A stretch of 64,000 bases of DNA from assembly GCA_018524725.1 (NCBI GenBank), contig JAEUWP010000319.1, forward strand, positions 96,499-160,498. Reading direction: 5' to 3'. The notes under the pieces were generated by a model. It saw only the letters and a program-made list of their open reading frames with translations. It did no database searches and had not been told where the DNA came from. Below, in pieces: positions 12,554 through 23,193 of the stretch (position 1 is its first letter; every line of letters begins with the position of its first letter). A program made the translations under genes and the position numbers. This DNA comes from Podaxis mareebaensis. Lineage: Eukaryota; Basidiomycota; Agaricomycetes; Agaricales; Agaricaceae.

Positions 12554-13686
12554 TTATCTCACAAAGAGGCGCTTAGAACGCAAAGGCCGTGCAGCTCCAA
12601 CCCTCCCCGTCTCTTGTTGATACATTCGGTAGGCTTCCCGTAAATGGTCCGGCGCCAGTGGCCCAGTTTCACCGCGCCTAGCTTGCACCGCCCGGGCTAT
12701 GTGGCCATATGGATGTCCAGCGTCAATGCCAATCGAGCGCCCACCGAAGAATCGCAGGGGAAGAAAAGAAGGGAGGAAAGATGATCAGCTGAGGATGGGA
12801 GAGGTACCAGATAGGAAACATACCTTTTTCCACAATCTCACCTACAAAGACCTTAGAGAAGCCAGCAATGATCTGGGCAACAGGCTGGGAAACTTGCTGG
12901 CCCAGGCTTTGTTGTATCACCTGAAGTAACAACTACCTTCAGCGGCCGCCGCACCGTGTAACGACCTCCCATGCTCACCTTCCTCACAGCTTGTTTAGGT
13001 AGTGCATGTCTCCGATACGCTTCGAAACGCTCGTATTGTTCAGGTGTAAAGCTATCCATGAGAATCCTTAAAAAAAGCCAACCATTAGCATGACGTTTTC
13101 CATTACAGAGACAAGGCGCATACTTTAGATTGTCTTTGGACTGTGTATTCCAGCTCTGCTGGGCTGAGTAATCGTCGTCAGCCATAGCAGGCAGTAATTC
13201 GTCATCCACATCTCCCTCTTCGTCTGGTCCTACACCAAGCGGCCGTGCGCCCACGGGTGGCGGCGGCATTGATCCCGCTATGCCTCCAACTAGGGTTTGA
13301 CCATCCATGCCCGCAACACCTGTAGTATCACCTCCCTGTTCCGCCCCAATCACTTGGGACTGCGCACTATTGCGCCTTGAAATGCCTCCTTGGAGCAAGC
13401 TGCCCTCAGTGTCATCTCCAGTCGGATTCGTTGCCCAGTGAACATGTTGGTACTGAGGCGTCGAGAATGCGGGACTAGCAGTAGAGCTTCCTGGAGCAGG
13501 ACTTGCCACCCGAGGCGAATTTGTACCGAGCGCATTCTTTGGCTTCCTCCCCCTCTTTGCTCCAGTACCGGAACCTCGTGGCCGACCTCGACCTGCGGGT
13601 GTAGGCGTCGATGGTACTGTAGGAGATTGAACGGAGGTATTCGCGAATGTGAGTGGCGTGGAGAAGTTCGGATAAGGAGAAGTCAT
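12554..13686 (-). CDS. TAF11: TFIID subunit TAF11
   Basis: TAF11 pairs with TAF13 through a histone fold inside the general transcription factor TFIID. Exons 13124-13686, 12979-13066, 12824-12920 and 12554-12696 join to 296 aa. The C-terminal TAF11 domain is clear across three introns: ILMDSFTPEQYERFEAYRRH, LPKQAVRK, VIQQSLGQQVSQPVAQIIAG, FSKVFVGEIVEK, ARAVQARR, then GPLAPDHLREAYRMYQQETG. The N-terminal half is low-complexity, rich in Ser, Pro, Thr and Gly. It contains GRGRPRGSG and KRGRKPK, which look like AT-hook cores. An acidic stretch (DEEGDVDDE) precedes the domain. The last intron (12697-12823, 127 nt) is long for this window. ATG 13686 (MTSPYPNF) is chosen because upstream codons lack the composition of the rest. 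Confidence 0.92.
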
Positions 13687-14141
13687 CTTGCTGAGGATGT
13701 GGTTGGTATCAACGTCACAAAAGCGGGCGGTAAGTATTAAGGATTCGCGCACTTGAAACAATATTCCCACGGGTGGATTCTCCTCAATATCCGCAACTCG
13801 TAGCCAGTTGAGTGTACACAATGACTTTATAGATCTAGCTCAAATACAAAATTAATGCCCACAGCAGTTATCGACAAATATCTACCAAAGATAATCCCTT
13901 TCTACATGTCACTGATTGCTTTTTGACGAACCATCCTCCTGTTTTGGTCTACTAAGCTCCTCCTCTTCGTTTCCTTGACCCTCGTATTCCAGCTCCTTTT
14001 GATGTCCGCTTTCCTCGCTCTCGCGCCTCAGAAGTCCGCACTCCATAGCGTCTTCTTCTCCACCGCTTAAAGTAATAGTATTTTTGTTGCCTCGCTCTGA
14101 ACTCGGACTCGATTCTTTGGTGATCTGACGAATCGATGGTT
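13687..14141. other. Spacer upstream of TAF11, downstream of the transporter
   Basis: About 450 bp that should carry the TAF11 promoter and the transporter's 3' end. The open frame at 13952-14161 on the minus strand is basic and out of frame with the transporter; I read it as downstream sequence. Confidence 0.4.
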
Positions 14142-15846
14142 TCAGTTGGGGAATTGGGCATTTCTAAACTTCACACGTACCGCGACATATAAGGCACAAG
14201 AAATGATCATAAGTGTCCCGATCACAGAAAGAGCAGATGGAATTGCGTGGAAAAACATCCGCTCGAGGATTGTAGCGAACACGATCTGAACAAATGACCT
14301 GAGTAAGTCGGTTGGCGGAAAACAACTCGGACCCACCTGAGTATAGATACCCATGGACCCCCGACTCGCAGTTTCACGCGCGAGGCCCATGGTCAGAAGA
14401 ATCTGGAATTAACAGGTAAGTAACGTTATTGACACGACCGATGTCCTTTCCAGTACCTGCGCAATAAAACCAAAGATTCCAATCATGACTAACATAGCAA
14501 GCCAATCAAGTCTAGTTGGTACGATGAATTGTGTTTTGGTCACGAGCATCCTGAGAACCGTGGTCAGAACTTGGAAATTTAATGAGTTAGCACAATAAAG
14601 ATTCTTACCCAATGGAAGCAACGACAACGGATTGCGTAGAAAATGAAACAAGTGAATGCAAAGGATGTGCACGTTTACCAATAGCTCGCAAGCTGGTATC
14701 TTCGAGTTCGTTAGTGATTGCGTCATTAAGGAACGAGATCAACCTACAAGCTCCAGTCGATCCTAACACGCCGATAAGCGCTACCCTGAAATGGCCATAC
14801 ACAGTCAACACGTTCACGATTTACACGTTTAACGAAGGGAGACATACCCGACGGCAATTAACCTCTGCTCTGGCGTCACTTCTCTGGTAGGAACATCTGG
14901 CGTGTCACTTGTCGAAGGAACCTCGGGGGCATCGCCACTACTGGAACCAAATATGAAAGGAGGTCTAGCGATGAGCACGACGCCGAAAAGGCTCAAAACT
15001 AAGACCGGGGTTAGCAGAAGACCCAAACGTTGAGTTTCCGTGGTCCACGTACGCCCAGCAAGTGCTTCTTTCCGAGTGAATTTCTCGCTTAGGAACAGTG
15101 CTCCAGCAGCAGCAGTGCATAGAGGTGAGAGGAAAGTGAGCACGGTTGCGTCAGAGAGCGAAAGGAATTGCAGCGAGAAATATATGCCGAATAACCCAAA
15201 AAAACTGATGGCGTATAACAATTGAACATCTGTTACCGATAGCGCCGCAAGACGACACATACCCAGAGAATCCACGAAAGACGAGTAGCAAGCGGACACC
15301 CTTGGGGCCCGTAAAGGGGTCAGGTACTCCAGTTGACAGCCTAAGGCCCCAATGTTAGCACACCAATGGCTGGACATACGACGGACTCACATATACGTTA
15401 CGGAACATATGTATGTGATGGCCTAGAGGATACAAACAAGTTTCATTCGATTACCAGGTTCAAGGTAGATGATCAGCGCACCATCCGCACTACGATTAGC
15501 TTTGAACCAAAAAAGTCGTCAATCCAGGCACCAAGACCGATCACCAACATAGGGAACGCACCTCTAAGGCTGAAACTGGTGGGTCAATGCTATTCAGCTT
15601 CTTCACGGCCAGATTCATGAGGGTGAAAAACATCTGGGAAGCCACAACAAGCAAGAGTCCAACATTCCGCCGGTAGCCATTCCTCAATGCCTCCAACAGA
15701 CGGTGCACCCTAGCCCACCTCGTCCTAGGAAAATTACAACCCCTAGTCGGGGAGCTAGAGTCCCGCGTTGGCGATTCATCTATGTTTGATTGTGCCAGGT
15801 CAGCATAATCAGGACTTAGAGCAGTGTAGGCATGAGCGGAGGACAT
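14142..15846 (-). CDS. EamA/DMT-family membrane transporter
   Basis: Drug/metabolite-transporter superfamily protein with about ten membrane segments, split over several exons. Seen in order: a hydrophilic N-terminus (MSSAHAYTALSPDYADLAQ); a basic turn; the first segment NVGLLLVVASQMFFTLMNLA; LSLSDATVLTFLSPLCTAAA followed by GALFLSEKFTRKEALAG, the hallmark EamA loop; LLTPVLVLSLFGVVLIARPP; a cytosolic loop with many Pro, Ser and Thr; IAVGYVSLR; then later exons with VLGSTGACRLISFLND, a segment LAMLVMIGIFGFIAQVL, GLARETASRGSMGIYTQV, and the last segment SALSVIGTLMIISCALYVAV with stop at 14142. The substrate cannot be told from sequence. The ATG at 15846 is preferred to one at 15909. Exon joins are partly by inference. 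Confidence 0.8.
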
Positions 15847-16565
15847 GAATGTCGTGAGGAGAACACAGGGGACAAGATCCTGGCGCCCATTCGCCGCAAT
15901 GGCATCCAACCGTCGGCAAAATTGACTCCATCGACCCTTTCGGGTGACCTCCCGTTCACATGACCATCGTCAAAAGTAACCTCGATTGCTACGGGGTGCT
16001 TCCAGCTTCCAGAAAAAACATACACAGAAAAGGGAAATAATTAGATTGAGCCTCAACCAGATTGATGTCCCGCGACAGCCCGTGACGTGATGTATTACGG
16101 TGCGCACTCCCGAGCCTATTTTTACGATTGGTCCGACTGGTCCGACTGATCACCTCCACCAGACATGACCGATAATGACGATTTCCGAGACAATGGCTTC
16201 GGGAGCGAAGAAGAATAACTCAAACCTGGAACAAATGATAAATGGGCGTATTATTGTCTTCAGTGGCTGAATTTTGTGAAAAGAAGTCTCTCCATGGTAG
16301 GTGCGTCTTTTGGATCAGGGATCGTGATCGGAGGCAATCGCAATGGTAAACTCGCCGAACGCGGTCCCTGCAAGAATATCATAGATTCTTTGATATTGGC
16401 CCGTGGTCTACACATGGGTACTCTGTTCTTGATACTTCCAAAATCGATGTTTTGTTTGAAGTATGACTCGGCATGCGGTTACGCTTTCAGCCACTCGTTG
16501 GATCCTGGCCAATTCAGGGTAATTGATAATATGAAAGTTGTAGGAGCAGCGCACTCACCTTATCA
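15847..16565. other. Intergenic stretch
   Basis: About 0.7 kb between the transporter start and the end of the DUF6533 gene. I see no coding signal that I can support. Confidence 0.4.
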
Positions 16566-16569
16566 TCGT

Positions 16570-17974
16570 TGCACCATACCCTCTCTAGAGCAAGCATAAG
16601 ACGCCATGTAGAGCCAAAAATAGGAAATTATGCTTACCGGGGCAACGAAAAGAGCAAGCAAACTGCCAAAGGAGATCACTTTCCGGGGTTAGAAGGTTGG
16701 TGTGGAACACCAAATGATGCTTACAGTAGAAGAAGAAATATGGAATCAAGCCTGTGGGAGTATTTGGTCCGTAAACATTTGAGATATGGACGATTATACT
16801 GACCGTCAAGTTGAACCTCCCCGGCAAATGAACTCCTAGCAAGATTTCCACCTAAAGACTTGATTGAGAAATCAAAAAGATGGAAGGATCTCAATCTTTA
16901 CAAACTAGCTTGTGTTCTCATATACTGTATTATCATCAAGAGCGCAAGCACTGTGGAAACTTAATGAAGCAAACGTCTAAATCTACCAATCCTAACTCAC
17001 CGAAGGAATATCCCAGGATGGCAGTTAATGCAAGCATTTGCCATGAGCGGATGTCATCTGTGATGATACAGCCGAGGGATGAGTGAGGTGGGGTGACTTA
17101 AGATAAAGTTATTGGTTGTAGGCGAGGAGTTCTGCGATTGTCCATACCTTGGAACGAATGGGCGAATGCAAAAGTGAGTCCGACTGCTACGCACACCGCA
17201 GCGAAGCCAAAGACAGCAACAGTAATGCCTATGATTTTGTTCCTTCCCCAGACAACCCATACCCGATACGTCAACATTGCTCAAAATAAGTGTAAGAAAA
17301 AAACATCAGACAGGAAACCACTAGGGCTTACCTTCCCCTAAACCGGCTCCTATATACAAAAACACTGTTCATTTCAATTTCATCGTATTCCAGCTACGGG
17401 AATGTGGGACAACGTACTTGTGTGTAAGACACAAAGTTTGGCGCATGTTTCTGCAGTTGCGCCTCCTAATATTGGTGTGAAAACTGTGACCCGATTGATG
17501 ATGTTAAGCTATTCACCGACGCGAAAAAAGTGTGGCTCACTTAGAATTGCCAAAGCTGAATCAATGAGAGGGCTATATCTCGCCAGGAGATAAAGGACCT
17601 TTGTAAGCGTCCAGGCTGAAGACCAAATGAGCGATATTTCAGGTATAATTGTCAGGAAGCAGTCATAGAGCTAAGGTTTGGGTACAATGCGGAAGAACAG
17701 ATGAAGATGAGGATGAACAGGTAAGTAGGCATGGGATGAGATATTGAACACACCCAAAATGCAATGCTCGAGACTTCGGCACACCTCCGTCAACAGTGGC
17801 TCATATATCATAGATGAACTCAACTTACTGTTGAAATACTAGCCAAGGGTGAGTCACTGGGTCATACTAAGGAGACCACACTGAACGCGAACATACCTGG
17901 TCAACCTGATTCCGGTAAGTGAAAGTGATGACCGAATTGTAGTCCTGCGAAACGGTCGTAGCGTTCAACGTCAT
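16570..17974 (-). CDS. DUF6533-type multi-pass membrane protein (copy A)
   Basis: Member of a basidiomycete membrane family of unknown function. The first exon starts at ATG 17974: MTLNATTVSQDYNSVITFTY then RNQVDQ. A tiny exon gives YFN. The next large exon carries the DUF6533 signature LYDCFLTIIPEISLIWSSAW then VLYLLARYSPLID. Downstream are further hydrophobic exons and the C-terminal VQLDG and RLMLALERVW segments. Introns break it into about eight pieces, so the exact joins and the 3' limit (about 16570) are approximate. The same exon pattern, with similar residues, is found in copy B at 39.8-41.2 kb on the same strand. The two copies sit beside the two copies of the mosaic repeat. Confidence 0.65.
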
Positions 17975-18274
17975 CTTTGTCCCCTGGGATGGGGGCCGAA
18001 AGAAAGGTGCTCTTATAACCATTTCTACCAGAGGATATCATGATGCACCCTGTAGCTGTGAGTAACTCGACCATCATAACACCTAAGCAATGATGATGAG
18101 TCTCCTACATCATATCTTTTCGATTTCTTGGGAAAGGCAACCCTATTTTTAACCAAAACGAAGCTAGCTAGCCCGAAGTTTTGCGACAAACTTGGGAAAT
18201 GAAGGATCTAGACGCAGTGGAGGGACCAGAACTTTTGTTACCCAAACATGGATATAATGTTTGTTGTGGGAAAA

Positions 18275-18912
18275 GGTCGAGCTCACAGACTTAGCTACCT
18301 GTGAGGAGGGTCGAGCCTAGGGATAGGCCGTATTCAATCAACGGGCGAGAAATTGGTCAAGATTTGGCTTCCCCTGAGTCTGATAATCAAAAACACCAGG
18401 TGATATTCCTCTTATATAAAGACCATCATACATACAACTTACCCTATGTAAATAACCGATCACCAGAGTGCTCTTTCAACTTGTTGATGATGCAGATGCG
18501 CAGCCTGTGAGCGAAACTCCAGCTCCTTTGGGCCAAGATTCTGACGTCGTGGGGAGACAATAACTCAGTACACTGGATCATCTGGTTGACATGTCCTGTA
18601 AGCCTGGCGCTTACACGAGTGAGTCTCAGTCACGATTAATACGTATGACAGTGTCAATGGTATTTCGCAACGTTAAGAGATCATGTACAGCAGGGCGCAA
18701 GACACAAGATACAGGTACGACGACTCGGTGATTGGTATACAAGGACAAACAATACCCTGGGTTACATGTCCCGTCGTGATGGCCGTTGTGGTCAAACTGA
18801 ACAAACATACACAAGGCGAATACAGTGCATCAACAATCCACCACATCTTGCGTCGATCCGTCCGTCTAACGAGGACATTAGGTATAGGTATTGGACGTTG
18901 GTCTGTTCACCG
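18275..18912 (+). repeat. Mosaic repeat, segment AB (copy 1)
   Basis: This stretch is repeated in inverted orientation at 38623-39087. It is interrupted in copy 1 by a 167-bp insertion at 18597-18763. With the insertion removed the two copies align end to end with scattered differences. It has no coding signal I can support. Confidence 0.85.
18597..18763. mobile_element. 167-bp insertion flanked by 8-bp direct repeats
   Basis: The octamer acatgtcc occurs at 18589-18596 and again at 18764-18771. The paralogous segment at 38.77 kb has a single acatgtcc and no insert. This is the pattern of an 8-bp target-site duplication, as made by hAT-type elements. The insert opens with a small hairpin (gtaagc..gcttac). 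I see no clear terminal inverted repeats, so the class is not settled. Confidence 0.6.
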
Positions 18913-18921
18913 GTATACCAC

Positions 18922-19092
18922 TTTGCCGGTGGGTCGTGGGCTCACTTACGACACTAGGCGCCTACCTTTTTGCACCCACCGTTTCCCAGGGAGACTACAG
19001 TTTCCCCGTCACATCGCGGATTGAAATGCACCGAGGACAGCTCCTCCGGGTTCCCCTACCCGGTCCCGCGACCTGATCACCTCGTCACTCTC
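18922..19092 (+). repeat. Mosaic repeat, segment C (copy 1)
   Basis: A 171-bp stretch that recurs at 39091-39261 in the same orientation and with equal length, differing at only a few bases. Both ends match sharply: tttgccggtgggtcg at the left and gatcacctcgtcactctc at the right. No coding role seen. Confidence 0.85.
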
Positions 19093-19098
19093 GAAGAT

Positions 19099-19222
19099 AT
19101 GGAGAGTGATGATGAGGAGTGATGAGTAGAAGAGTTCCGGAGCCATATAGTTTTGTTTTTTGTCGATTTCATGCTTGCGGTGTACTTGTAACCATTGTAG
19201 ATAATGCATATGTTTTGCGTAG
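19099..19222 (+). pseudogene. BRR2 3'-end scrap (acidic tail plus 3' UTR)
   Basis: Positions 19099-19122 read as a short acidic tail ending in stop (MESDDEE). The 72 bp at 19151-19222 match 38551-38622, which spans the stop and 3' flank of the BRR2-like pseudogene. I infer that this is a scrap of the 3' end of a BRR2 gene copy. The acidic tail assignment is weak; the shared 3' flank is directly visible. Confidence 0.5.
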
Positions 19223-19526
19223 TGTTTTTGATGATACCTTATGATTCGTGTGTGGTCGCTCGGCACCTCTCTTGCGAGAAGACGAATGACATACAAAGTC
19301 AAGCGGACATCCAATGTGAGTAGGCTTAAGGGCCAAAGCGCACCGAAAGAGTGGATCGGTGAGTAGGCTAAGGGTTGCAGGTTGATCGGTGAGAGATACT
19401 GAAACTAATTTGTCTTTTCTTATCCATCAGCGTCTTCCTGAATCTATCTCGACATGAGGAAGGTGATTGGGTTGGAGTGCAAACCATGTGGGGACGTCAT
19501 AGCCCAAGTACTCACTCTTCCTGCTA

Positions 19527-20915
19527 ATGCTCACGGCGCACTTGACGTTGGCAGCATTCCGTCGCCGTAGCCCTTCGTTGGTCGTAAAAACCAAAGTATC
19601 GATATACCATCAACCATCGACATTTCAAAGGAGGTTTATTGCAGGACACGCAGACTCAAACAAACTCGGTGGGACCAAGATTACAGCATTCGACGTTTAT
19701 AGCAGAAAAGGGGCCAGATGCAAAATGGAGGTGGAACGGCGATGCGTTTGGCAATGGGAATGAGAAAGACGAGCTGGAGGGAGTAGGTGAAGGCAAAGGT
19801 ACGCAATTTCAACAAACAGTGCTCAGTAGAACTTCATTCACGAGTCCGAACAGGAAAGCTCGAACCGACGTCGTCGCACCTATTCAAACTCATCCTCCCA
19901 CTCGGGCATCTCTCATATTCCATCAAGTTTAAGCAACGCCACGAGTCCAAGGCATCGGCGTCTGCACCAACACGACCATCCACCGTGTTCCTCCTCCACC
20001 CATCCCAACCACTGTCCCATGTTGCAAGGTTGATACTGTCGTCTCTGGGACCTCCAATACCCAGTGTGTCGTTTCGCAGTGTATCGTCGGCGGGGAGGGC
20101 GTTTGAGTGGTCTGATTCGACGGATGTAGGAGATTTCGTGAGGGACGCAGCAAAGGGCGCCGAGTTCCAAATAGTCCTAACAAATCATTGCGAGCCTGGT
20201 GATGATGGCCATAACTCTCGTGGAAGTGAAGCCGATGAATGTACAGAACGGGAGAGCGAGGCAAAAGGGGAGGTGATAAGAGTGCAGGTACCGACATTCG
20301 CGGACCGGACAAGGTATTTGAGGAGAAGGTTGGACGTCGTGGAGAAACGGTTGGCGAGCATGGAGGTAATTAAGAGGGAGTGTGATGAGGAAGCGCAGAG
20401 GGGTGCAAGGAGGTTGGCAATTGGCGGATTTGGGATGCTGGTCGCCTATTGGGTGCAGTTAACTTTTTGGGACTTTGGATGGTGAGTCCCCGGTGTCGAA
20501 TTGGGGTCAGGATTTTGGTTTCAACGACTTTCTGCTAGGGATATCATGGAACCTATAACATACTTGTCGGGACTTACGATGGTCATGCTTGGATATCTGT
20601 GGTACGCGATTTTATTGATCCCATGGGATAGAAGACCTAAGCCAAGACAGGTTCTTGTACCAAGGGAGGGAAGTGTCATATTCCTCTGTGCTCCATCGCT
20701 CGGTCTCAAGTCGTCGGGAGGGACTATACCATGCGCGAGGGTTTGATCTGGGGTTGTGGGCGGGGTTGATAGAGGGAAGGAAGGCTTTGTACAAAGGGAT
20801 TGGGCGCATCGCGGAGGACTATGACGAACAGAGGGCGCGCTCCAGGAAAGATGACGACGACGGAGACGATGGCGATGGCGATGGCATTGTCGAGCAGGTC
20901 CAGTTAAAGGAGTAA
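19527..20915 (+). CDS. MCU: Mitochondrial calcium uniporter
   Basis: Pore-forming Ca2+ channel of the inner mitochondrial membrane. Exons 19527-19583, 19645-19798, 19854-20481, 20539-20601 and 20651-20915 join to 388 aa. The N-terminus (MLTAHLTLAAFRRRSPSLV) is basic and amphipathic, as in a mitochondrial presequence. Then come GKLEPTSSHLFKLILPLGHL, a coiled-coil-like RTRYLRRRLDVVEKRLASME, the first membrane segment GGFGMLVAYWVQLTFWDFGW, the pore signature WDIMEP split by an intron after TG of the Trp codon, the second segment TYLSGLTMVMLGYLW, then FLYQGREVSYSSV, RGFDLGLW and IAEDYDEQ. The C-terminus is strongly acidic (DDDDGDDGDGDG). The pore Asp and Glu are both present. Two introns near the DIME motif are needed for a complete protein. 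Confidence 0.95.
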
Positions 20916-21054
20916 AATACTGAATATTACGTAAGATCACATCGTCTATCATCTTATTCGAAACTTTTGCAGGCTGTGTTAAGAGTATCACAATGGTTGG
21001 TGTGTGGAAGCAATTTTTGCGAAAGGAATGAACCGCCACGGATGTGAGAGTCGT

Positions 21055-21135
21055 CGAGACCCCTCATGGCTTGCCCGTCGCTAGCAACATGGTCATCATC
21101 ACGGGCGCGCAATCCCACGAGGACAAGGAAGACCT
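21055..21135 (+). pseudogene. BRR2 helicase scrap
   Basis: A short stretch reads GLPVASNMVIITGAQSHEDK. The matching part of the BRR2-like pseudogene (near 37290-37350) reads SLPVASYMVIIMGVKSYEDK. No more of the gene is recognisable around it. It is a stranded fragment, close to the start of the CpG-poor island. Confidence 0.6.
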
Positions 21136-21600
21136 GCTAGTGTCTGTCAGTTCCGTGATTCAAGCCACCTGAACACATGGTGACATTCTTGTACCTAGCT
21201 ACGTCGGCACGACATGGTGGTATCAGGCAAGTGTGTGGGTTATATATTGGCAGTCAACTCGGATGCAGAAGCTCTCCTTAGATACGCGGAATTGTTCCGT
21301 TATCCCTTCATCTCGATTCTAAACGTAGACAATGGCAGTGGGAACAGCCTTACTGTATTTCTGATGCACGCGCTGCAACTTGGACGGAATGTTCCCTTGG
21401 CGTGGGTGCCGTGAGGCAATTCGAAGCACCTTGTTTGGCACTATGGAAAGCCGGAGTGACCAGCCTCAGCGGAGCGCCCAGAGCCGACTTCGGCATTGCG
21501 TACACAGGTGGTTTCACCAAATGCCAGGCTGCCGGATGATGGCAATACCAAATGTAGGCAATGGGACCTCGAACACTGCATACTTGAATAATTTCTCAAT
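21136..21600. other. Unassigned boundary sequence
   Basis: Normal-composition DNA between the BRR2 scrap and the CpG-poor island. A 66-codon plus frame (21214-21414) has no recognisable motif. I call nothing here. Confidence 0.35.
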
Positions 21601-23193
21601 GACATCCTATTTTACATAACAAGTACACAGTAAGCAAACAGGCATAAGTTGAGCAGGTGACATTGCCAACTCAAAGATTCAATTTCTTGGGGGGATGGTG
21701 AGTGTGCTGGGATCACTGGAGTTCCAGTTTGGGAGCTTTGTCAGGCCCACTACTGCTCCTCCTCCTCTTCATTTTCTTCAATATTAGCTTGTTAGCAGGC
21801 TGGGGGATGTCATTCCCAAAGCTATCCTTGCCTGGGTTGCTATCCAGGAGCTGACCTACCAGAGGAGTTGGGCATCACTCATTTCCACTGGTGTCACTAT
21901 TAATATCTTCATCATCTGGCTCATACTCCAAAAGCATCCTTTCTACCTCTTCAAGAAAAATCTGCTTTTCTTTATATAATCTCCATGCCTTTGGCAGTCA
22001 AGGTGAAGTGACAAAGCCCATCCCACAGGTTGAGAATTGTGTTGTGTGTGTATTCTGTAAGTTTTGATAATTGAAGGTAGTACTATGCCAAAGCTGTGGC
22101 TTCTAAATAATGAGAGTATTGGAAGCTGCTTGGATGCATATACCATGTGAAGCAATATAGAAATGGCCTCCATTATCCTTAGGCAAAGCTGACTTGTCGA
22201 TTGTATGACTTGTACACTAAGAGATTGAATATATGTGTAGTTGATATTCATAGTGAGTGTAGCTATAGATTTAGTGTGAATTGAGTCACAGAATATGCTC
22301 AATAGAAAAGGAAACTCACTGGCAAAACAGCATGACAAGGATCATGTTTTTAACTATGAATCACCTGCCTCTTTATATGGGAGGGAGTTAGCAGGTGGTA
22401 ATAATGATTTGAACAGTGAAGGGTTTTATTACATAGGTAGGGTCAATAGTAGATGTAGCTTAGGTACAGTGTACTCTTTGGCAATACATTACACTGACTC
22501 AATATCATAGATCAATTACATTACAATGCCCTGAATGACATTGAACTCATAGTTAACTTCTCTGATAATAAGGATAATAGTAACCTTTCAATTCCAGATT
22601 GGTGAATAGTACTTATAGACAAATATATATACTATCATTAATTGTCTATTGGCTACCCTATCAGCTGTTAGTCACCTTGCAGTTCTCCTCTTTCTCTTGC
22701 AGTCTCCCCAAACTTGACATGTATATAATACTTATACTAGAGAACATGATTGTACAAAAATATTTGGAGAAACTCTCTGTATACTGTCAGAAAAAAGATT
22801 ATGGTTCAGGAAGTGAGTTTCTGAGGTAGTGATTTTACCATCAGTTTTATAGATCTTTTCTAATCCCATGAAGGTTCAAGTACAGTTTTTGGCATGGTTA
22901 TAGGAACTATACTAGAGAGTGTGTTTACTCACTTCAGCCCAATATCTTCATAAGAACTCAAGGAATACCAGGATTAGTTTGAGGACTGATATATAAGCAT
23001 GATAAGGGGTGCATGATTTAGAACTCTACCTATGTATATGAGTGCCTCTAATGTATGATACTTTATACATAGATCACTATAGCAAGAACATATTGAGACA
23101 ATGTGTATCAACAAGAAAAATCCTATCTGAGGAGTACAGATAGGGAAAAAAAGGTCTAAAATGCAATAAGAACTATCTTGCTCAACTAAATAA

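Noticed and set aside
13952..14161. A basic C-terminal frame that could extend the transporter
   Set aside because: The transporter frame itself stops at 14142 right after the last membrane segment; this frame is shifted relative to it.
18626..19314. Overlapping frames of 60-113 codons on both strands
   Set aside because: They lie in the mosaic repeat and are broken in the second copy at 38.6-39.3 kb, so coding is not conserved.
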